From the NCBI GenBank assembly GCA_027296925.1, contig JAPUIP010000489.1, positions 1 through 9,762 of the forward strand: a stretch of 9,762 bases of DNA, read 5' to 3'. Both the position numbers and the translations under genes were made by a program. The notes beneath the pieces are model-generated. The model made no database searches and was not told the origin of the DNA. It worked only from the letters and a program-made list of their open reading frames with translations. Shown here one piece after another: positions 1-5,806 of this stretch; position 1 is the stretch's first letter, and every line of letters begins with the position of its first letter. This DNA comes from Candidatus Poribacteria bacterium. Lineage in GTDB: Bacteria > Poribacteria > WGA-4E > PCPOR2b.

Positions 1-350
1 ATGAGACCCCCGACTCCAAGATTAATACCACCGTAGTAGCGCACAACAACGCAGATTACATTTGAGAGTTCCGATGCAATCACGGCGGCTAATATTGGCG
101 GACCCGCAGAGTTTGTCGGTTCACCGGCATCGGTTGCATATTCTCGTTTTTCTCCCCCAAATCCGATACGATATCCGTAGCAGTAGTGCGAGGCATTCGG
201 GTACTTTTCCCGCGCAAGATCTAAGAACACTTTCGACGCTTCTATCGTATCGACCGACGTAGCGAGCCCAATAAACCGGGATTTTTTAACCAGGTGCTTC
301 GATTCAGCAACGCTGACTATCGTTTTATATTCATCCGACATAGCAGTCAT
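1..350 (-). CDS. yigZ: YigZ/IMPACT (UPF0029) family protein, C-terminus cut by window edge
   Basis: The reverse strand reads open from an ATG at 350 to the window start: 116 codons of a family usually near 200 residues, so the C-terminal part lies outside. Visible hallmarks of the IMPACT N-terminal domain are 'KSRFIG' (about residues 23-28), 'ASHYCYGYRIG' (53-63), 'DAGEPTNSAGPPIL' (74-87) and 'VVVRYYGGINLGVGGL' (101-116). E. coli YigZ and B. subtilis YvyE carry the same blocks. The family is related to eukaryotic IMPACT, a regulator of Gcn2; the bacterial role is poorly defined, possibly in translation or nucleic acid binding. A second in-frame ATG at 341 is an equally possible start, and neither has a clear Shine-Dalgarno sequence. 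It lies 18 nt after the stop of the barrel gene in the same reading frame, so it is probably the next cistron of the ftsH operon. Family call is firm; function is not. Confidence 0.9.
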   Translation of the reverse strand, partial: MTAMSDEYKTIVSVAESKHLVKKSRFIGLATSVDTIEASKVFLDLAREKYPNASHYCYGYRIGFGGEKREYATDAGEPTNSAGPPILAAVIASELSNVICVVVRYYGGINLGVGGL

Positions 351-368
351 CAGGAAATCGGTTGTCGT

Positions 369-1517
369 TCAGACGCCCTGACCGATTGAAAACGAAAACA
401 CGGATTCGCCTTGTTCAATTCGGATCTGCTCCCGTTCACCTTCCGTCGGTTTCATCTGCGGCGTATACGCAGCGTTCACATTGATCATGCCAATCCTCAG
501 ACCAAGCCCTAGCGTTATTCCCTCCGCTTTCCAGAGGCGAGTCCCAAATTCTGCCTCTTCGGTTTCGAGGATGAGGATTGGATCAAACCGCTCTTCGGTA
601 TGACGGAGATAACCAATTCTCCCACCGATAACTCTACGATACCAGATTTCACCGCCGAAATGTGTACGGAAACCGTCATCAAAAGGCGGATTCACATCAA
701 GACTGAACTGCGCATCGACATCTTCATGATGAAATCGATATGCCCCACCCAGAAGGATATCGCGTTTAATGCGATCGGGAATGGAAACCTCAGTGAATGA
801 TAACCCATTGCTGAGGTTTCGAATAACCCCGCCGATCCGGAGGTGTTCTCCATATTGTTGAATTACCCCTAAATTATAGGCGTAACCGTGTCCAACATGT
901 TCCTTGTCCTCAACATCCTGCACCTTCGATCGCAGCCACCGGGCGTCGATACCGAGAGACAATTGCCCAAATAATCTGACCGCGTAACCGATGCCGACCG
1001 CGAGCTCATTTTCGGGGAAACTATTGGTGGCCTTCCCAAGGTGATCAACGCGACTAAATCGTCCTTCATGCCCATAGGCGAAATCGAAACCGATCGCCCC
1101 GCCGGTTCCCAACGGCACGCTATAGTTTACAAACTCAAGCCCAGACGCGCGGAGATCGTACTGCCCGTAATCTTCATACCGTTCGGCTTCATTCAGTCTC
1201 GCAATCACCGCAACAGTACGTGGAAATCGCGCAACATGCGTGACGAAACGATTGCTATCGATGAAACTGAGTCCCGCAGGATTACTGTTGAGCGCGTTTG
1301 CTCCAGAGATTGAACCGGCAAAGCTGCCGCCCATGCCCTGATGTTCAGCCGCAGTGAGGTTCCGAAGGAAAACGTCCGCCGGTGCACGGAAATCCTCATC
1401 CACAACCTGCGAGGACGCCGGATTCAATCCGATGAAAAACCACAATACCACCAAGGTTACGCCAAAACTTCGATTCGCTGATGCCTGCACCAATTTCCCA
1501 ATTTTCACGTTTCCCAA
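369..1517 (-). CDS. PorV/PorQ-type outer-membrane beta-barrel protein (UPF0164-like)
   Basis: A 382-residue protein with an N-terminal signal peptide: basic start, hydrophobic run 'FGVTLVVLWFFIGL' (18-31) and a likely cleavage after 'PASS' or 'ASSQ' near residue 36. The mature start carries the block typical of the PorV/PorQ/UPF0164 group: 'GMGGSF' (61-66) followed by 'NPAGL' (79-83). After that come alternating polar/hydrophobic strands rich in Gly and aromatics, as in FadL-like barrels. In Bacteroidetes PorV and PorQ serve type IX secretion, but homologs are widespread without it, so a secretion role is not claimed. The start is TTG at 1517: the GGGGGG tract 9 nt upstream is the best ribosome site, and it lies within the last Gly codons of acpS. 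GTG at codon 4 is an alternative. Five nt separate it from acpS, implying translational coupling. The final residue is Val rather than the aromatic common at barrel C-termini. Confidence 0.8.
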   Translation of the reverse strand: MGNVKIGKLVQASANRSFGVTLVVLWFFIGLNPASSQVVDEDFRAPADVFLRNLTAAEHQGMGGSFAGSISGANALNSNPAGLSFIDSNRFVTHVARFPRTVAVIARLNEAERYEDYGQYDLRASGLEFVNYSVPLGTGGAIGFDFAYGHEGRFSRVDHLGKATNSFPENELAVGIGYAVRLFGQLSLGIDARWLRSKVQDVEDKEHVGHGYAYNLGVIQQYGEHLRIGGVIRNLSNGLSFTEVSIPDRIKRDILLGGAYRFHHEDVDAQFSLDVNPPFDDGFRTHFGGEIWYRRVIGGRIGYLRHTEERFDPILILETEEAEFGTRLWKAEGITLGLGLRIGMINVNAAYTPQMKPTEGEREQIRIEQGESVFSFSIGQGV

Positions 1518-1522
1518 TTTCT

Positions 1523-1903
1523 TTATCCCCCCAAGAGAATGACATTCGCAACAGCATAGGCTTCGGTGTGGGCCAAAGTCACAAGGGCTTGATACACCCC
1601 CATCACATCCGCCTGCCGGCGGGCGCCTCCGGTTAAGACGAGCTCTGGCTTACCCCGCGAGTCGGTCGTGACCTCTACATCGTGCCAACTCATTCCGGCC
1701 ACTAAGCCCGTCCCAAGCGCTTTGAAAGTCGCTTCTTTCGCCGCAAACCGCGCGGCAAGTCTTTGGTAGCGCATGTCGGTTGAGCCACAATACGCAATTT
1801 CACTGGGCGTGTAGGCCCGATTCTCAAATCGCTCGCTCCACCGGGTACACATCGATTTTATGCGCATTACCTCAACAATGTCAATACCGATGCCTACTAT
1901 CAA
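1523..1903 (-). CDS. acpS: Holo-[acyl-carrier-protein] synthase
   Basis: AcpS moves the 4'-phosphopantetheine arm from coenzyme A to a serine of acyl carrier protein, making the active ACP of fatty acid synthesis. At 126 residues it has full family length. The two signature blocks are present: 'GIGIDIVEV' (4-12) with metal ligand D8, and 'RFAAKEATFKALG' (52-64) with E57 and K61. The C-terminal 'VTLAHTEAYAVANVIL' matches the usual 'hSlSHt..yA.A.vil' strand. The start is TTG at 1903, the only plausible in-frame initiator between an upstream TGA and the 'VGIGID' block. No Shine-Dalgarno sequence is visible before it, so translation may be weak or depend on folP. It sits 65 nt after folP and 5 nt before the barrel gene in the same operon. 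Confidence 0.95.
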   Translation of the reverse strand: MIVGIGIDIVEVMRIKSMCTRWSERFENRAYTPSEIAYCGSTDMRYQRLAARFAAKEATFKALGTGLVAGMSWHDVEVTTDSRGKPELVLTGGARRQADVMGVYQALVTLAHTEAYAVANVILLGG

Positions 1904-1968
1904 TGTTCGTACGCTGTGCTTTTGATTCGTTGTGTGCAGACCATCGAATCTTCAGTTTTCAGGAGGGA

Positions 1969-2808
1969 TTAAGCTGTGTGGCGATAGAGTACATCTGTCA
2001 TCTGGGCAACCCGACGCATTGGCTTCACATCGTGGACGCGAACAACATGCGCCCCATGAGCAATCGCCCAGGCGACCGTCGCAGCCGTGCCTTCCAGCCG
2101 CTCATCTGGATCGGGAAGATTGAGAACTTTACCAATGAAAGATTTTCGGGAAGTGCCAATAAGGAGGGGTTTGTCTAAGCACCGAAACTCATCGAGCCGC
2201 CGCAATATCTCCAGATTATGTTTCGCAGTTTTACCAAATCCGATACCGGGGTCAATCATTATCTGATCGAGGGAAATCCCCTTCGCTTGCGCATCGTCGA
2301 TTCGTTGCTGAAAAAAGGTGAGAAGTTCAGCGATTAAATCGCCGCGATAGCGGGGCGAGCCCTGCATTGTGCGGGGCTTACCTTTCATGTGCATGAGGAC
2401 GACCCCGGCATCCATTTCGGCAACCACACGCGCCATGCCCTCATCTCCGAGCGCGGTAATATCATTAACAATATGCGCGCCCGCTTGAAGCGCCTGATGC
2501 GCGACAGCGGATTTGTAAGTATCGATTGAGATGAGCGCCGGGATTTCGTCGGCCAGCTCTTCAATTACCGGTAAGACACGGGCTAACTCTTCATCAACCG
2601 AGACCGGCAAAGCTCCCGGGCGCGAAGATTCGCCACCAATATCGATAATATCTGCCCCATCGGCGGACATCTGTTGGGCGTGGGAAATCGCAGAGCCGAC
2701 ATCAAGATACTGCCCGCCATCGGCGAAGGAATCGGGGGTAACGTTGAGGATACCCATAATCAGCGTGCGTTCCCCAAAAGTCAGCGGCTTTCCCCGGCAA
2801 TTCATCAC
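1969..2808 (-). CDS. folP: Dihydropteroate synthase
   Basis: DHPS condenses p-aminobenzoate with 6-hydroxymethyl-7,8-dihydropterin pyrophosphate in folate synthesis and is the sulfonamide target. At 279 residues it has normal length and all conserved blocks: 'MGILNVTPDSFADGG' (18-32, Mg/pyrophosphate Asn22), 'DIGGESSRPGA' (56-66), 'SIDTYKS' (94-100, Asp96), 'VNDITAL' (114-120, Asn115), 'IMIDPGIGFGKT' (183-194, Asp186), 'GTSRKSFIG' (218-226, Lys222) and 'RVHDV' (257-261, Arg257 and His259). No sulfonamide-resistance insertion stands out. The ATG overlaps the ftsH stop as ATGA, the classic coupling; a second ATG follows at once (codon 2). The ftsH-folP order is also seen in E. coli, where glmM follows; here acpS follows instead. 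Confidence 0.97.
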   Translation of the reverse strand: MMNCRGKPLTFGERTLIMGILNVTPDSFADGGQYLDVGSAISHAQQMSADGADIIDIGGESSRPGALPVSVDEELARVLPVIEELADEIPALISIDTYKSAVAHQALQAGAHIVNDITALGDEGMARVVAEMDAGVVLMHMKGKPRTMQGSPRYRGDLIAELLTFFQQRIDDAQAKGISLDQIMIDPGIGFGKTAKHNLEILRRLDEFRCLDKPLLIGTSRKSFIGKVLNLPDPDERLEGTAATVAWAIAHGAHVVRVHDVKPMRRVAQMTDVLYRHTA

Positions 2809-4685
2809 GAGACCACAGAAATTGAGGGACGTGGACCAAGGATGCCCTCAATCTCGTCTCCAATGAGAGTTTCTCGTTGAAGCAATCCATCGGCAATCTT
2901 CTTCAGCCCATCAAGATGCGTTTCAATGAGGTACCTTGCCTTATTGTAGCAATCCGTAATGATGCGATGGACGGCCTCATCAATATCCATCGCCGTCTTC
3001 TCGCTATAATCTTGATAGTGGGCAATTTCTTTGCCCAGAAAAACCTGCTCTTCACGCTTGCCGAAGGACAGCGGCCCAAGTTCACTCATCCCCCACTTCG
3101 TCACCATCTTACGCGCCATCTCCGTTGCCTGCTCAAAGTCATTCTGCGCGCCTGTCGTGACCTCATCAAAGATGAGTTCCTCGGCAACGCGCCCACCGAG
3201 TGCCGTGACGATACCGGCGAGGAGATATTTTTTGCTGAAGTTCCGACGTTCCTGGATGGGCAATGGAATGGAGGCACCGAGCGAGCGCCCACGCGGAATA
3301 ATGGTCGCTTTGTAGTTGGGGTCATTTTCGGGAATAACGTGCCGCAATAGCGTATGTCCCGCTTCGTGATAGGCGGTGATTCGCTTCTCGTCTTCACTAA
3401 TGACCAGACTGCGGCGTTCAGGGCCCATCATCACTCGGTCTTTGGCTTCATCAAAGTACGTCATGTCAACAGCGTCTTTGTCCTCTTTGGCGGCAAGTAA
3501 AGCGGCCTCGTTCACCATGTTTGCGATGTCTGCTCCTGAAAAGTACGGCGTTGCTTTTGCCAGAACCTCTAAGTCCGCATCTTCGCCCACTTTGATGACT
3601 TTTGTGTGCACTTTGAAAATCTCTTCACGGCCCTTTACGTCCGGAAGATCGACGACGATCTGGCGATCGAAACGTCCCGGGCGAAGGAGAGCGGGGTCTA
3701 ACACATCCGGTCGGTTCGTGGCAGCGATAAGAATCACCCCCTCAGAAGTATCAAAGCCGTCCATCTCAACGAGAAGCTGATTTAAGGTCTGCTCACGTTC
3801 GTCATGTCCGCCACCGATGCCGGCACCACGATGCCGCCCGACAGCATCAAGTTCATCGATAAAGATAATACACGGCGAATTCTTTTTTCCAGTCTCGAAC
3901 AGGTCCCGGACGCGGGAGGCGCCAACGCCAACGAACATCTCTACAAAGTCAGATCCGCTGATATTATAGAATGGAACATTCGCTTCCCCAGCCACGGCTC
4001 GCGCCAGCAGCGTTTTTCCTGTCCCCGTCGGTCCCATTAACAGAACCCCTTTGGGAATACGCCCACCCAGACGCTGAAATTTCTTTGGATCTTGCAGGAA
4101 TTGGATAATTTCTTCGAGCCCCTCTTTTGCTTCATCACATCCAGCAACATCAGCAAAAGTCCTCTGCGGTTGGCTTTCCGAATGGAGCCGCGCACGGCTT
4201 TTCCCAAATGACAACGCGCGATTGCCAGTGCCTTGCATCTGCCTCGATATAAAGATCATAATTCCAAGGAAAAGCAGGATCGGCAATACCGTCGTGCCAA
4301 AGATCACGATCCATTGCGGCACACGCGATGATGGCTCGATATCATAGGGGATGCCACGCTCCAGCAATTTTTCTTCAAGAGGGTATTCGGAGTAGATATC
4401 ACGGCTGGTCCGAAACTCCTGAAAAGTCGAGGTCCCCCACCGGCGCGGATCACCTTGAATGGGTTGTTGCGGGTCTCTAAATTTGCCCTTGATCCACTCC
4501 TTACCTATGACGATCCCCTCTTCAAATAGATTCTCGCTACTCTCCTGTTGAATGTATCTATGAAATTCAGAGGTTGGAAGCTGATAAACCTTTCCTTTAC
4601 CAGGGTTGATTAGGTGGTACATGGCATAAACAACCAGTGACGCCATGATAAACCAAACCACCATGCTTTTCGCATTCTTATTCAC
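2805..4685 (-). CDS. ftsH: ATP-dependent zinc metalloprotease FtsH
   Basis: FtsH is a membrane-anchored hexameric AAA+ protease that extracts and degrades membrane and short-lived cytosolic proteins. At 626 residues it is full length. Order of parts: TM1 (about 8-26), periplasmic domain with 'TSEFHRYIQ' (38-46), TM2 (about 125-147), AAA domain with Walker A 'GPTGTGKT' (218-225), pore loop 'MFVGVGA' (250-256), Walker B 'CIIFIDELDA' (272-281) and the second region of homology 'ATNRPDVLDPALLRPGRFDR' (322-341). The M41 protease domain has 'HEAGH' (440-444) and third zinc ligand D516 in 'NDFEQAT'. The Walker A Thr220 (instead of Pro) is a common FtsH variant. The start is GTG at 4685, with 'AGAGAGG' placed 9 nt upstream supporting it. 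It is first in the minus-strand operon, behind a strong promoter at 4818-4846, leaving a leader of about 125 nt. Confidence 0.98.
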   Translation of the reverse strand: MNKNAKSMVVWFIMASLVVYAMYHLINPGKGKVYQLPTSEFHRYIQQESSENLFEEGIVIGKEWIKGKFRDPQQPIQGDPRRWGTSTFQEFRTSRDIYSEYPLEEKLLERGIPYDIEPSSRVPQWIVIFGTTVLPILLFLGIMIFISRQMQGTGNRALSFGKSRARLHSESQPQRTFADVAGCDEAKEGLEEIIQFLQDPKKFQRLGGRIPKGVLLMGPTGTGKTLLARAVAGEANVPFYNISGSDFVEMFVGVGASRVRDLFETGKKNSPCIIFIDELDAVGRHRGAGIGGGHDEREQTLNQLLVEMDGFDTSEGVILIAATNRPDVLDPALLRPGRFDRQIVVDLPDVKGREEIFKVHTKVIKVGEDADLEVLAKATPYFSGADIANMVNEAALLAAKEDKDAVDMTYFDEAKDRVMMGPERRSLVISEDEKRITAYHEAGHTLLRHVIPENDPNYKATIIPRGRSLGASIPLPIQERRNFSKKYLLAGIVTALGGRVAEELIFDEVTTGAQNDFEQATEMARKMVTKWGMSELGPLSFGKREEQVFLGKEIAHYQDYSEKTAMDIDEAVHRIITDCYNKARYLIETHLDGLKKIADGLLQRETLIGDEIEGILGPRPSISVVS

Positions 4686-4805
4686 AGCAATTAACCTCTC
4701 TATAATATCCTAAAATTCGGCGTTGAAACCTGAGTGATTTGCAGTTTCTTGACCGTGAAAACAGTACTCATCTAGCTGAACACCGCAGCCGCTCTATTGC
4801 TAACC

Positions 4806-4856
4806 TCAGTTGAAAAAAGTATAACAAATACACACTTGAATATCAACTGAAAGTTG
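4806..4856. repeat. Inverted repeat bracketing the ftsH promoter
   Basis: TCAGTTGA at 4806-4813 and its exact reverse complement TCAACTGA at 4843-4850 lie on either side of the core ftsH promoter, one over the -35 box and the other at the predicted start of transcription. The outer arm is itself part of a small dyad, CAACT-GAA-AGTTG (4844-4856). The half-sites are about 37 bp apart centre to centre. Such placement fits a repressor that binds both arms, but no regulator is identified. Confidence 0.45.
4818..4846 (-). promoter_or_regulatory. Sigma70-type promoter for the ftsH operon
   Basis: On the minus strand a -35 box TTGATA (4846-4841) is followed by exactly 17 bp and a -10 box TATACT (4823-4818). 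Each box differs from consensus at one or two positions and the spacing is optimal. Transcription would begin near 4811, giving a leader of about 125 nt before the GTG of ftsH. This is the best promoter match in the divergent region. It is inferred from sequence only, and assumes the organism uses a housekeeping sigma factor with E. coli-like boxes. Confidence 0.65.
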
Positions 4857-4940
4857 GAGAAGCTGGTACCGTAACACTAGCGCGTTTTCTAGGGTCACCG
4901 GCAGGCAGATTCACGAATGATCTGGTTACTCCTTTCAGCA

Positions 4941-4958
4941 TTAGCATGCTAAGTATAC
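4941..4958. repeat. Perfect 12-bp palindrome next to a 6-bp palindrome
   Basis: TTAGCATGCTAA (4941-4952) is perfectly self-complementary and is followed directly by GTATAC (4953-4958), also self-complementary. It lies midway between the two divergent operons, about 220 bp before the plus-strand start. It could be a dimeric regulator site. It is too short and has no T tract, so it is not a terminator. Function is unknown. Confidence 0.4.
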
Positions 4959-5011
4959 CAAACGAAAATGGAGGATGTCAAGTTGCATGGTTTTGGAACG
5001 ACATCCCTTCG

Positions 5012-5062
5012 CCTCGCTCAGGCAGAGCGGAGGATGAGCTCTGTAATGTGGGGCAAGCCCCA
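5012..5062. repeat. Pair of GC-rich hairpins, probable REP-type repeat fragment
   Basis: The first hairpin is CCT-CGCTC (5012-5019), loop AGGCA, GAGCG-G-AGG (5025-5033), eight pairs with one bulged G. The second is TGGGGC-AA-GCCCCA (5049-5062), six complementary bases on each side. The motif 'cttcgcctcgctcagg' followed by 'ggggcaagcccc' resembles dispersed palindromic repeats I recall from intergenic regions of several uncultured bacterial genomes. Only one copy is in this window, so repetition cannot be shown here. It is not placed after any gene end, so a terminator role is unlikely. Confidence 0.4.
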
Positions 5063-5134
5063 ACCTACGCTGCAACATATCATTGACGAATACAGGGAAT
5101 ACCAAAAAAGTGGGGGAAATGCGCCTTCGCAAGT

Positions 5135-5152
5135 TATAATACATAATACAAT
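5135..5152 (+). promoter_or_regulatory. Possible -10 element for the plus-strand genes
   Basis: A consensus TATAAT (5135-5140) and a nearby TACAAT (5147-5152) lie 22-39 nt before the TTG start at 5174. No good -35 box is found 16-18 bp upstream of either, so this is only a candidate. Another sigma factor, an activator, or a start elsewhere in the divergent region is possible. Confidence 0.3.
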
Positions 5153-5173
5153 CTCACCCGGACGGAGAAAACG

Positions 5174-5806
5174 TTGGCTGACTTGCAGCGGCGAACCGAT
5201 ACACTTATCGCTTGCTATCTATTGGTGACCGCCGGTCTGGCACTTCTGTTTCATCAACGACTGTCGCATTGGAAAATGTACGCGGGTGTTCATATTTTGG
5301 TGAGTGCGTTCATCTTCTCGTTGCGTTTTGCATCCGGCGGATTGCCGCCGCTTCTTCAAGTTCTGCGTGACTGGTATCCTGTACTGGGATTTCCCTTGCT
5401 CTACAAGGAGGTAGAGGTCTTTGCAGGCGCGTTTGGAAATTGGGGGTTGACCGAACCGCTGATACAGCTTGAGACCCGTCTGTTCGGAGGGCACCCTAGC
5501 TTCTACCTGAGCGAACGCTTTGCGTGGGTGCCGCTCTCTGAGTACCTGCACTTCTGCTATCTCTTTTACGTGTTACTGCTGCCCACAGTGGGAGGGTACT
5601 GGTACTTCACCCGACGGATGACCGCGTTTCGAGAGTTGCTCTTTCTGGTCGGTCTCACCTATTCCATCAGCTATCTGTTCTTCATGCTCAGCCCCGTGGA
5701 TAGTCCATTCTACCTGTTCGATCCGCCCGGAGAACCGATTGCCGGGCTCGGCGTCGGGGGAGCGATTGTCGGCATTTATCGCGTTTTCAATAAGGTGAAA
5801 GATTAA
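5174..5806 (+). CDS. PAP2-like multi-pass membrane protein lacking the catalytic core
   Basis: A 210-residue polytopic protein. Hydrophobic segments lie at about 10-26, 36-51, 66-77, 123-145, 153-174 and 189-205. The sequence up to 'SPVDSPFYLFDPPGEPIAG' (173-191) resembles the front half of PAP2-superfamily (inositol phosphorylceramide synthase-like) membrane phosphatases of about 300 residues. The expected next part, with the Ser/His 'FPSxH' motif and the 'R..HY..D' motif, is absent. The final 'IAGLGVGGAIVGIYRVF' (189-205) looks like the last helix that normally follows the second His/Asp motif, so an in-frame internal loss of roughly 90 residues is inferred. If real, it cannot be an active phosphatase of this type. 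The start is TTG at 5174 with GGAG 6 nt upstream. Its stop directly abuts the ATG of the VWA gene, whose ribosome site lies in its last codons. The family call is moderate; it may be a pseudogene, a degenerate protein or an assembly collapse. Confidence 0.6.
   Translation: MADLQRRTDTLIACYLLVTAGLALLFHQRLSHWKMYAGVHILVSAFIFSLRFASGGLPPLLQVLRDWYPVLGFPLLYKEVEVFAGAFGNWGLTEPLIQLETRLFGGHPSFYLSERFAWVPLSEYLHFCYLFYVLLLPTVGGYWYFTRRMTAFRELLFLVGLTYSISYLFFMLSPVDSPFYLFDPPGEPIAGLGVGGAIVGIYRVFNKVKD

Larger units (their letters stand above)
4686..5173. other. Divergent intergenic region, no convincing gene
   Basis: These 488 bp separate the minus-strand ftsH operon from the plus-strand envelope genes. They contain the ftsH ribosome site and promoter (left part), a 12-bp palindrome at 4941-4952, two GC-rich hairpins at 5012-5033 and 5049-5062, and an AT-rich tract near 5135-5152. 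Two short open frames (86 aa on plus from 4968, 67 aa on minus from 5144) cross the hairpins and lack family features, so I do not call them genes. No tRNA, rRNA or riboswitch pattern was recognised. Confidence 0.7.

Noticed and set aside
62..262. 66-aa plus-strand frame at the left edge
   Set aside because: It lies antisense to the clearly conserved YigZ/IMPACT coding sequence.
4941..5144. 67-aa minus-strand open frame
   Set aside because: It is the reverse reading of the hairpin repeat; such frames arise from repeat sequence and it has no supporting features.
4968..5228. 86-aa plus-strand open frame in the divergent region
   Set aside because: It crosses the two hairpins, overlaps the supported start of the PAP2-like gene in another frame and shows no recognisable family or hydrophobic pattern.
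5735..5806. Frameshift as the cause of the missing PAP2 motifs
   Set aside because: The VWA gene starts immediately after the stop, with no room for the missing segment, and the C-terminal helix is in frame, so an internal in-frame loss explains it better.
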